64,000 bases of DNA from NCBI GenBank assembly GCA_020055645.1, contig CM034548.1, positions 20,460,001-20,524,000 of the forward strand, written 5' to 3'. The number at the start of each line of letters is the position of its first letter. The first letter of the stretch is position 1. Below the pieces are notes generated by a model that was given only the letters and a program-made list of their open reading frames with translations, was not told where the DNA came from and ran no database searches. The translations under genes were made by a program, and so were the position numbers. Of this stretch, positions 49,901-60,230 are shown piece by piece. The DNA comes from Tomocerus qinae (lineage: Eukaryota; Arthropoda; Collembola; Entomobryomorpha; Tomoceridae).

Positions 49901-52900
49901 TTAAAACGTTGTAGTACTAAACGTATGTGAATTTATAGAATGGGGAATGCGGGGGCAAATATATGTTATAGACTCTGAGAGTGTTTTGTAAGTACAGTAA
50001 TTCGGATTGTCGTTTTGTTGGGATAGGTAGTTTAAATTTGTGTAGGTAGATGTGTAGATGGTTGGTGGATATTTTATTCGAAGAAGTGTGCTGTGTACAA
50101 GTATAAATATGTAAACATTAAGTAGGAAGGGAATTTGGGGAACGAGCAAGTAATATCTTCCTCTTGACTGCTCTTACTCGTTGTCTCCACTTCCTCCTCG
50201 CCCACAAAACACTTGAGTAGTCAAGAAGGCGGTTAGACTGGCGAAAACAGTTCTAGGTAAGGAGTAATATGTCTTTCGACAGACTCAAGTCTCCTGTTCA
50301 AGTGAACACTCGTAAAATTCTCTACATAATTCCACAGGCTTACTACACACAGTCGAGTTGTCTTGCCAGCATTAAGCCTTGTGGAGACTCTCAAGAACTT
50401 CCGCTATCTGCCTTGGCTATCCTTCCTTATCCTCACCCGCCTGCCTCTTCCGTTGGAATCGGACGGAGAAAGTCATTGTCGCTCCCTACTCTTTTCTCCG
50501 ATGTCTATCATCTCTGACATCGTCACTGCAGCCAACCATCGTGGATGAGTGTCTATTCTATTCTTCCACCTCATTGTGTCCATGATGTTTGTGCCTCATG
50601 CACTAAAGATAGTAATCTCCGAGTCTGGAAAACAGTTGAGCGATCCACATGACCATTAGGCTATGTAATGTCCCACATACACAAGATATAAATAAATATT
50701 ATATAACAGACAACCGTAGTCGAACGGTAAGCCCTTGGAATACTTTTGTGTCCCGTCCGAAAGCGTGAGAGGCTATCAGACTGAGGGAGAGAGACACATT
50801 AGTCTCTAATATAATATGACGTATATAATGAAATGTCATTTGATGTAGCCGAGTGAGACTACACCAGTTGCCGTCTCTTCCCATCTTATCAATCTCTAAC
50901 TAAGCCTCCTCTGGAACAATGACAATAAAAAACATAAGCACACCACAGCCTATTTTCTCATTAAATTGGGAACAAATGGGCCTGACGCTTATTTTATTAT
51001 CCATCTTCTGTTTGTCTATTTCCTCGAGGGTTATTCCACTCTGGAATTATGTAGACGTTCTTTTGATTCTTTCTGAGATTGCTTACAACATTTATAGATT
51101 TGGAATGAGTTGTGGTGGTGACTCGGCGAGAGACAGACAGACAGACAGACTATTTATATATGTATTAGAGCTACAGAAAGGCTAGTTGCAGAAATCGGAA
51201 ACACAAATATCATTATGAAATGCTAATATAATTATAAGTTAATGCAAAATTAATGAGCATAAGCTGTGGTTGTGTTTGCAGTAGATGCTGAGAGAAACAA
51301 TTCAGAAGATAATGTCACGTCAACTAATTCAAAGTTCTCATTATATCAAGTCTACTTCATTATGTCAAGGGATATTTACTTTTAGTTCGCTACATGTCAA
51401 GTGATGCTAACCACCTAAGCTTAAAAGATCTGAGTTGAAGAGCCCCTTTGACTCTTGAGTATTCTCCAGCCTTCTTCTTTCTTTCTTCTCCAGCCTCTCT
51501 TCTTCCTACTCACCCAGCCTAACTAACTAACTTTAACAACTACTGCCCTTCTGTTTCGTCTCCTAAGTATCTATTGCTCACAGAATTGCTTTCTCCATAA
51601 CCAACTTCTCCTATCTGCTGATTTCTGACTTCACTTGTGATGAGTAAGCTACGCTCTACTTACTCTTTTTGTTGGAACAACCATATATACATACTTACTC
51701 CATCGTGTGTACCAACATCCCTCTCCTCCGCTCCTTTCTCTCTCTCCAGTCAATTTATTTATGTCTGCCTTGCTTTGCTGTCTCATTGTGACTACGCTAT
51801 ACAGCCAACCCGTCAGGGCTTCCTTTTCCTTCCGTTCTTCTCAAATATTTCTATGGTATTCATTACTTTCTCCGTGGCGCTACATACGCTCTATTTTATT
51901 CTCTTCTAACCTTTGTTTGCATGCATTCTTCAAGCTCAGATTTGGGAGTCAGTGAGAGTACTAGACCATCTCTTCAAAATTACTATACTGCTTATAACAC
52001 TCATAAGTCAGACCATATCTCAGGAATTTTTATCCAGCTCAAGCGTTGAACCTCACTCAGCATCAATCTTCAGTTTTCTTCACCCACTCATCGCCAGTCG
52101 AGTGTATGTATTACATGCAATGATTCTACTACAGTTATCTGCATTATTTCTCTTGTGAAAAACATCCTACTATAATCCTATCTCTCAAATAGCATTAACT
52201 GCAATAGAGAAAACGAAACTGCACATGAATAACTGTGAATAAGTACCAAATCTGCTATTGTAGTAATCATCTCAATTTTCCTACAGACTCCTACTGCATG
52301 GATATAGTAACCAGACTCATCCGTCTTTCAATAGCCTAGAAATAACATTCAGCACTATGTAAGTATACTTGTTATCTTTCTTCATCTTTTCTTGAATGCC
52401 AAAGCATAATCCAAACTATATTATGAAAAAACAAAAGAACAATGAATTTTTACATCCGTTTCACTGCTTCAAATTATCCATGTACATCATTATGAAAAAT
52501 GTTATTTACTGCAAGGAGAATAAATCAGGTCCAGGAAGAGTAATAAATTACATTGTAGCTACAGGCTCTTGCTTGCTATCTTAAACATTTCTCTTCTAAG
52601 TATACACACAGATATCATACACTTGGGTTAGGTGTGCTAAACAGTTGGAGAAAGCATGAAAGACTAAGCGAGTGTGTTGTATACACACTACATAAATAAG
52701 TAGAACAGCTGAACTGAAATTACTTTGTTTAATATACTTCACTTATGCTTAACACAAGAACAATGTAATTATTTCTTACTATCCTCTACCAGATCTTTAC
52801 GACAAAATTGCAGTCCGGCAACAACAGAAAAATTCCCTTCTCTTCCCCCTATAATAATGAGCCTTTGAATGCTATTAACGAAATATTTCACCGAAGAGGA

Positions 52901-53480
52901 AAACTGATGAGCCTTATATTAAATTGCTCTCCGTTTGTATTGTACTTTACCGCATTCTTCCTCCTCTTTACACTTTCCACAATACAGCCGAATGTCTAAC
53001 CGCGGGCAGCCGACATTAATATTGTTTAACAACAGAAATTTAATGTCAGGGTATTTTCCACCGTGCAATATTTTACACTGCCTTCTACTGCACTACTCTT
53101 CGTTTTGAAAGTTGGTAAATGTTTGTGGGAAAATTGGTCAAATCCCTCTTTATTTTAAGCCACAATACTTTCAAAACGCTGTAGACACTTATAATTTATA
53201 ACAGAACAAGTGCCTTGCTTATTTTTATAAGTGGCGTGTATACTACAAATAATCCGCTAAGGAATATGTGGTAAGATATACTTTCTTTTTCAAAATGCAA
53301 GTGGTAACGTCAATAGTGATCTTTATTTTCGCACCTCTGGTAAAGCAGCTGAGAGTCGAACACTGTACAAATGAAATGACAATTGGATTTTATGTCTGTA
53401 ATCTGCTATTGACAGATATTTATATTCTTGGGAATGATATCTGGTTGAGAGCGAGCCATATGTCGGCTGTTTACATCTGA
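49901..53480. other. Composition-switch region
   Basis: The plus strand is G-rich at 49,901-50,150, then abruptly C/T-rich to about 52,200. There is an ACAG run at 51,130-51,150. Overlapping plus-strand frames of 60-90 codons in several readings reflect stop-poor pyrimidine-rich DNA. Confidence 0.5.
51130..51150. repeat. (ACAG)n microsatellite
   Basis: Five ACAG/AGAC units inside an otherwise mixed sequence. Confidence 0.8.
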
Positions 53481-53900
53481 CCATTCGGTTATGGGGTCGA
53501 TGGAGAGAGGAAAGTAGAGCGGGTGAGCAAATACCTAAGTAAAGCAGTATATTAGAGAGTAGTATGCGCATTGGTCTGAGTGTTGTGAGACTAGATAAAA
53601 GGCAGAAGGTGAAATTTTTTGAAGTAGGTATGAAACCATTGTAGTTTTCATCAAGAAGTGAAGTAATCCTATGCCAGGGGCGGCCCACACGAAAGGTAAA
53701 TCATTTGAACTGCACTTAGAGTAGTGCTTAGGTTTGGGATCTAGTTCGCATTTATATTAAATAGCTCAGAAATTGGATCATGTCAACAGTTTCGGAAGTT
53801 GGGCCGGGAGGAGAACATATGAGGATATGTGTGTTTATTTAATAGAATGAGTCGAGTTAAGTGAATGAGTGGGAGAGTTGAGCGTGGCTATAGTTAATAC

Positions 53901-54026
53901 CTGAGCTGGTGGTGATGGTAATCCAAACAGAATATTAGCACGACTCCCTGTTTTCATAACTATCTGCACAATGTCCGCACGCTGATAAACTTGGAATGGA
54001 AATCTACTTTGAATAGACTCTTTCAT
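53901..54026 (-). CDS. Candidate exon, unassigned, 42 codons
   Basis: An open minus-strand frame of exactly 42 codons is bounded by CATCAG before ATG and by GCTCAG followed by GTATTA. It is therefore phase 0 at both ends. It encodes a peptide with FPFQVYQRADIVQIVM near the middle and LFGLPSPPAQ at the end; codon choice looks like protein-coding sequence. I do not recognise a domain. It lies upstream of Syt7 on the same strand. It could join the phase-0 exon at 38,223 as an alternative 5' part, but its phase does not fit the linker exon at 40,585. The pyrimidine tract is weak. It may also belong to another gene or be chance. Confidence 0.25.
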
Positions 54027-54511
54027 CTGATGTCATCGTATAAAACAGCAATGCAGACATCTGCACGTAAGCAGCTAACAATACATAAGTAGCTTTGACC
54101 TGAGCTGAACTAAACCGAGCTGAACGGAAGGACATAGGCAGAGCACAGCCACCGACCGACTAGTCTACATACGTATTATGTAAGATGTAGTACTTGGGCC
54201 ATGCCTAAGCCATGTACGGACAGACTACTCCAGGAGGTAACCCATCCGCTATATGCACGGGGTGATAAATATGATGAGCGATTATGGATTATTACATTTT
54301 TACCAACTTTTCTGTGCACAGGATTGCATTGAACTCAGACTACTGCTATTTACCGAGGCTATTCACTGCCCAAACCAAAAGAAATGATAGACTATATCTA
54401 GGTAAACGGAGCAAGTACATCGCACGGACCTTTATAACTAGACATACCTAAATATCCCTGTACAGATAGAGATTTGAAAGAGAGAGAGAGCTGAACTGAT
54501 GATGATTGTGA

Positions 54512-54784
54512 GTGGCAAAAATTCTCGTGAAAATGTTTATGACGCCGTTTCTCGGGTGTGTACCATTCCCTTCTGTTAGACGGACTCCTTGTGGAATAGC
54601 TGAGAATGGTAAGACTAAAAAGGTACCCGACCCACGCCACACCGTAGTCGGATATTATGTTGTATTCCAAGACATACCTATAATTTCACCTTTTCCCTAC
54701 ACGATAAAGTGGAAGGAAGAGCATTTCTCCCTAGCACCCGACCAAATACTATTTGTAGTTACCGAGAGAATGTGGGAAGAGTAG
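54512..54784 (+). CDS. Unassigned open frame, 90 codons
   Basis: The frame begins MAKILVKMFMTPFLGCVPFP and ends FVVTERMWEE. It has a balanced amino-acid mix and no repeat-driven bias. The opposite strand is open over much of it too. I recognise no family and see no clear splice sites. It is listed only because it looks less repetitive than most frames here. Confidence 0.12.
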   Translation: MAKILVKMFMTPFLGCVPFPSVRRTPCGIAENGKTKKVPDPRHTVVGYYVVFQDIPIISPFPYTIKWKEEHFSLAPDQILFVVTERMWEE

Positions 54785-55100
54785 AAGACAAGACGTACTA
54801 CATAACGGTCTATATACCGATTAGAAAAGGATGGAACACATGGTCATGGACTACTTGTGATATGTGCAAGACTATAGTACTACATAGTTACATAACATTA
54901 TCTCTGTACATACCCAGAAGTATATAAATAGGTGATTCTTGAAATGAGCTTTCACTCCTTTTAAGTAGGGAAGCTACTGCTACTAGTACACTTGAGCTAT
55001 AACCTTAGGGAGAATATTAGTATTGGTGACTGAACAAAGTTGGTTTAAGGCACAGCCGGCCAAACACACTCACTAGTGCTAGATCATCATGGGTCGTCGT

Positions 55101-55146
55101 ATAGTAAGTAGTAAGTAGTAATACGTAGTACTACGTAGTAGTAGTA
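55101..55146. repeat. GTA-rich repeat with 16-base palindrome
   Basis: Imperfect AGTA/GTA repeats containing the perfect palindrome TACGTAGTACTACGTA at 55,122-55,137. A GAT run follows near 55,160. Confidence 0.75.
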
Positions 55147-58009
55147 ATATATATAATGATGATGATGACGATGGGGATGGAGTGACGAGATAGATAGATA
55201 TTGCTGAAAATGGGGGGAATAGGTAGTTGAGATGATTGCAATCTATAATGTACATACCTACTTGTGTATGTACAAGTCTCACAATGGTTTGTGTGTGCGT
55301 TTTTTGTGTGGAGAGCGATGTTGATGCTAAGAGGGTTGGAATGGTGTCAGCTCTGTGACACATATGATGTTCTTGAAGTCATTTATTATCAATGTACAGG
55401 AGATTTCAAGTGTGTTATAGGAGGCGGGGCGATCGGTTGATCCTTTCAGCAGATGGGATTGACGTGAATAGAAATATCGGGCATCTATCAGCTCACTCTG
55501 AGACAGTTTCGAATGGCATTGGAGACTGAAAGACTCACTAGGACTACGTACTCCAGCCAGTTACTCCATCCACCATCAGGCTAGTCAAAGCTGCAGAGTC
55601 AGCAATGGTCCTTGGATCTCACTCCTAGTATAATCTAAGTTTGAAGAAATTCACATGTAGGAACACTGGAAGTTGTCTTCTGTCGCATGTGGACACTCTC
55701 GCTACGTTAGCAATGACTGTGACTAAGCGGGCCTATTATAGTAATTCTGACAATGAGCAATGACCAATCTGCTAGAATAAAAGGGGAAAAGTGGTCTCTG
55801 GTCTCTTTGCAAGCGTTGGATAGCATCATTCCAATGTTTTTAAGTAACTAGGTAAACTATACCTAAAGTATTAAGTAAGGATGTCGTCCGTTTATATAGT
55901 AAGAAGGATTAATATTATTCGGACTGGACGGCTAGTTGATATTTGTTGGAATGGATGACTGGAGAAAGTTGACCAATCGATGTAGTTCCTCCGTTAATAT
56001 ATAGCCAGAGATATAGCTCACGTTTCTTTTCCTATCTCCTCACACTTTCATTAGAAAGTAACCTTTCCGTAAATCACCTTGAGGAGTACTTCTCAAAAGC
56101 TTTGTTAGTTTGTACATACATTCAGAAATCTACTGCAGCACAATTTTGTTAGTGGTATACGATTACTTAAGAGAACATATCCATACAGTAATGAGTACAG
56201 TGTTTGTTGGATGAAGACCAAACCAAGGTACAAGGTAATAATAGTAAAATACTAAGTCTAATGAGGCTGTTGTAAGTAAGTTGTAACGTTGTTAGTAACG
56301 AACTGCCAGTTAGTAACCTACCACTAAATACATTCTTACACATGGTTAATACATAATGTAGCTTAATGTAGACAGACAGACATAAACTTGCGTCGTAGTC
56401 GTAGGTATTATACTTACTACTTCATTCTGTATATAACTTACATACAGTATGCAATACTACTCATTATTATTAAGAGTTTAGATTAGTTAGTAAAAAAAGT
56501 AACTTGTTGTCACAAATGCAAATAAGTTGCACTTAAATGTCAACACGGCTACTTTATTGATGTGCCCCGGGCTATAGTTAAATAAATAAATGAATAAAAA
56601 ATAATAACAAGACATACATAAAATCCCCTAAATAGAGGTTAGTAAATGTTAATTTCGATTTGGTGGAATGAGTGTGATAATAAATTGAGAGAATAATTTA
56701 TAAATGAGATTGAAGGCTTACATGCTTTGAGAAAGGAATTTGGAGAGGGCAAGCTTGGATAAACTGTGACTTTTAAGGCCTCCAAACATACTGAGATTGG
56801 GCTCACATTCAATTCATAAATGCTAGCACATATTATTAGAGGAATTGTAATAATGTGAGGTGACCAAAGTCTCAGAGGAGCTGAAAGTCGGCTTGCTCTT
56901 CTTCGGTGTGCAGAGATTTGTGCAGACTACTTGGGTATTTGTGGATTCTGGAGTTGTTGCGAAATCACAGAGCACTGGAGAATGAGAAATTGCATGAGAA
57001 CGAGAGAAGGGAATCTGGGAAAAGACACTGACGACGATTGTCATGCTATAAACTGTTGTCCTCGTAAGTGACAAGTGCACGGAGAGATAAATTTGAACTG
57101 GCCAGACAGAATGGAATGAGAGAGGACAGGTTCACTGGCAACTTTTTGTTGTGTTCCAGACAGAATTTTTACGGAACTGTATGGTTGTTATTATGTAAGT
57201 TAAATTCCCTTGGCGCGAGTAAGAATTCATGAGATGGTTAGCAGAGTTACTTCCTGATGTATTTCTTATGTGCTAAGCACAACTGTCTAACTGGCTGACT
57301 CACTTAGATCTCCATGGATGGAGGAAGACTGTAAGTGCACGAGAAAGTAAATAGTGGGGATTGTATATTGAACTGTATAGAAATAAGAATGAGAAGTGGA
57401 CACTAAACGGATGAAGCTACTTTATCGGTGGTCTTAGGATGATCTGATGATTCTGTAGTAAGTAGTAGTAGTACATACCAGAAGGAGCACAAAGACTCAA
57501 GTAGGCATAACAAAAGACTATCTATTACACTATTGTGTTCAACTGACACATTCACACACGCACATCACATTTGCTGAAGATTTGGTTTTGGTTTGGCTGG
57601 GAGACGTGCCGAGGAATTTGAAACCGAAAAAAGGGGAAAGAAAAGCTATTTTCTACGTATTTACTAACGGCGGGACGGGGCAGGCTTTTTGGCGGGGGAA
57701 TGCGAGAACCCTCACTTGCTTTTCTTCCCTGGTTCCGTTTCGTTGATCTAGGCTGCAGGATGGAAGCGAACTAGAAGGAGAGTCTGCCGACACTAACTGA
57801 GAGCTCACTGAATCTTTCTACGAGTAGGGAGCAGAGCTGAATATCTTACTTAACTCTCTTAAGTATGTGGCAGTGGCAATGGAAATGTCTCTCTATGTAA
57901 GTAAGTAGCGACGAAGCTTTTGTTAACTGGAGATGTAAGTGAGTAAGTAGCTGCACTCCTATCAATACCAAACCTACAATAGCTGTTCAATGTGCACTAA
58001 CAGTCGTGT

Positions 58010-58600
58010 ATGGAGAAGATAAGTCTTTCGGATAAAATCAATAGGATGAAGGTTAGTATACGTAGATCCCCTCGTGGACGTCTAAATATATATTTCTCAA
58101 ATATGAGAGTGTCGGCGGATTGCGTGGCAATTCCTTTCCAGTTCATCAACCAAGTCCAAGACAAAACAAAACTCACTGGCTGTTTGTGCCAACGGAAACG
58201 GAGTGAGAGGAGAAGACGAAAAGGACTTTGTTGGAGGCAGGAACGAGAAAAACACAAGTGGGAGACCGTGTGGTGGTCCGGACTCTGTACGACCTGCCTG
58301 GTATACTCATGCAACGTGTATGTAGCGGGAGAGCAACTGGAGAAAGCAAGAGAGACAGCTCAGAACACATCCAGCGCCTATTCCTCCTTGCCTGCCTTAC
58401 CTCCTGCCACTTACTTCCATATAGCCCGTAATATAAGTAGCAACCAACTAGCCATACACTACATGCAGTCTACCACCGCTACAATACATAGGTATGCATC
58501 GCTACCTACCTACTCCACTCACTCCTTTAACTTATTGTCCGTAGCTAAGCATAAAAGTGAGAAAGAAAGCCGAGTTCGGTCTCGTATTGCCAGTGTCTAA
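58010..58600 (+). CDS. Unassigned open frame, 196 codons
   Basis: This is the longest open frame in the window. It starts MEKISLSDKINRMKVSIRRS and has an Arg/Lys-rich stretch (QRKRSERRRRKGLC) followed by Ser/Thr-rich, low-complexity sequence. The minus strand is also open for 105 codons across its first half. That suggests locally higher GC and few stops rather than selection on one frame. No domain is recognised. It could instead mark a promoter-proximal or untranslated exon region. Confidence 0.15.
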   Translation: MEKISLSDKINRMKVSIRRSPRGRLNIYFSNMRVSADCVAIPFQFINQVQDKTKLTGCLCQRKRSERRRRKGLCWRQEREKHKWETVWWSGLCTTCLVYSCNVYVAGEQLEKARETAQNTSSAYSSLPALPPATYFHIARNISSNQLAIHYMQSTTATIHRYASLPTYSTHSFNLLSVAKHKSEKESRVRSRIASV

Positions 58601-58664
58601 TATGATGTGCTTTGGGTGTCCTAGCTCTGTGTGGTTTCCTTCTATCTCAACCTCCTCATGCCTA

Positions 58665-58684
58665 TACTACTACTACTACTACTC
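58665..58684. repeat. (TAC)n microsatellite
   Basis: About six TAC units, giving a Tyr run in one frame and Leu/Thr runs in the others. Confidence 0.8.
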
Positions 58685-59080
58685 GTATAACACTTTCTTA
58701 TTCTCCAAACTACTCCTCTGTGTACCTCTCTTTCTCTGTAGCTATTTAGACCTGAAACTCCAACACAACAGAGAGATGTCTAGCATAGGGCATATACACC
58801 TCCGTTGCAATAAAAGTAGCTGCAATACACTACGAGTTAAACCAAGTTCAGTTTACAAAACGGCTTCTTCACGTTTACCTCCAGAGAAAGTCCAGGCTGA
58901 GCTGTGCTATATGAATGCTTCTATGTTTAATATTATAGTAAAAGCAGTAGAGTAGTAGATGAAAGCAAGGAGGGAGAGGATCGCGTAGCTGAACAATGCA
59001 TAAAAAGCAAGTAGGGAGTAGTATGTCTAAGAGTGAGTAGAATTGTAGTATGGTGGTGGTCGTGGTAAGGCTGAATTGTA

Positions 59081-59115
59081 CGTAGTAGTAGTAATAGTAG
59101 TAGTTTAGTAGTAGT
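59081..59115. repeat. (GTA)n imperfect microsatellite
   Basis: GTA/TAG units with single-base interruptions. They produce the Tyr- and Leu-run frames on the minus strand. Confidence 0.8.
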
Positions 59116-60230
59116 GGGACGTCGGAGTGAAAGGCAGAGAAGAGAGTCAGTCGCCAGGGCAATGTGAAAGTGCAAGGAGTTAGCCACACCTGGTTATCCT
59201 TTACTGAGGGCTCTAGAAAAGGGTTTCTTGCATACTTTCACCCGCCAGCTTTCTTCTGCTGCCTCGACGGACCCGTCGCGTCAACCCGTCTCTACTCCAG
59301 ACTTCCTACTCCTGGAGAATATCATTCCAGCACAAGAACCGAACGAAACGAGGAACTGAACATGGAGGACTCAAAGACGCACGCTCTCCCTTACCCTTTG
59401 CAAAACTCTCCTATTACTTGATATACATGGAGGCAACTACAACTGCCAACCTTCTACTTCCCGTCTATACATCCAGCATCGCTACTCTCATGCTTAACTA
59501 CACAAGCAACGGATATCCCTCTCCTATTTACATCCAGTTTATATACTACCTACTCTACATGTAATATGGAGTACTTGTGCCGTGTAGTACTACTACCCCA
59601 ATAACCAACACAATTCCACACTCCTCCACTCCCCTACTCCCGTCATATCTATCCTACATATCTATACGAGCATCCTTATTTGTACCGAATATGCTTTTAT
59701 GCTACTACGTCATGTCATGTCATTCTCTGTTGACTTTCCTCAACTTCCCTTCTACATCTCCCATCGTCGTCGTCAGCCCAGCAACAACAACATCCTTTCT
59801 CTCCAGCCAACCACCACGCACCAACAACGCAATGTAGACCTCAACCATGCATATACCAGTCTAAAGTCACTTCTGAAGAATACATATTCGAACTCCCGCT
59901 TTCTCTGACAACATTCTCGTCTTTTCTTTCGGTTCTTTCATTTTAGACACCATCCTAAAGACCCTGACTCACAACCTTCACAAAAATTCACGCCGCTTCT
60001 TTCTCTTATATTGCTTCTTCTCCTGATCATACAGGTCCCTATTGTTTCACTATATGACTCACCGACATAAAATGCCTTTTACTACTCTCCTATGTTTCCC
60101 ACTACCAACTTTATCAATTCACGGCCTGTTAAAACTTTTCTGTCAACCAAATAAGTACATCCTCTCTAAAACTTTCTTCCTACTTAATACGTCTTAACAT
60201 CGACAACTAATCAAAGAAACTTCAATTATC

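Larger units (their letters stand above)
54027..57960. other. G-rich stretch without a recognised gene
   Basis: The plus strand is G-rich and C-poor for most of its length. It contains GTA repeats around 55,100-55,150. The minus-strand frames at 55,079-55,363 and 56,823-57,080 are Ser/Thr/Tyr-rich and unassigned. Confidence 0.5.
58601..60230. other. C-rich stretch interrupted by a G-rich repeat island
   Basis: The plus strand is C-rich apart from about 58,950-59,160, which is G-rich with GTA and GGT repeats. Frames here (85-132 codons on plus, 84-104 on minus) contain runs of Tyr, Leu, Thr or Ser from the triplet repeats. None is recognised. Confidence 0.5.

Noticed and set aside
51637..52158. 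Overlapping plus-strand frames with hydrophobic Ser/Leu/Phe-rich peptides
   Set aside because: The region is C/T-rich and stop-poor, and several frames are open at once; no family motif.
58875..59189. 84- and 104-codon minus-strand frames with Leu/Tyr/Thr runs
   Set aside because: The runs come from imperfect GTA triplet repeats, and two frames overlap fully.
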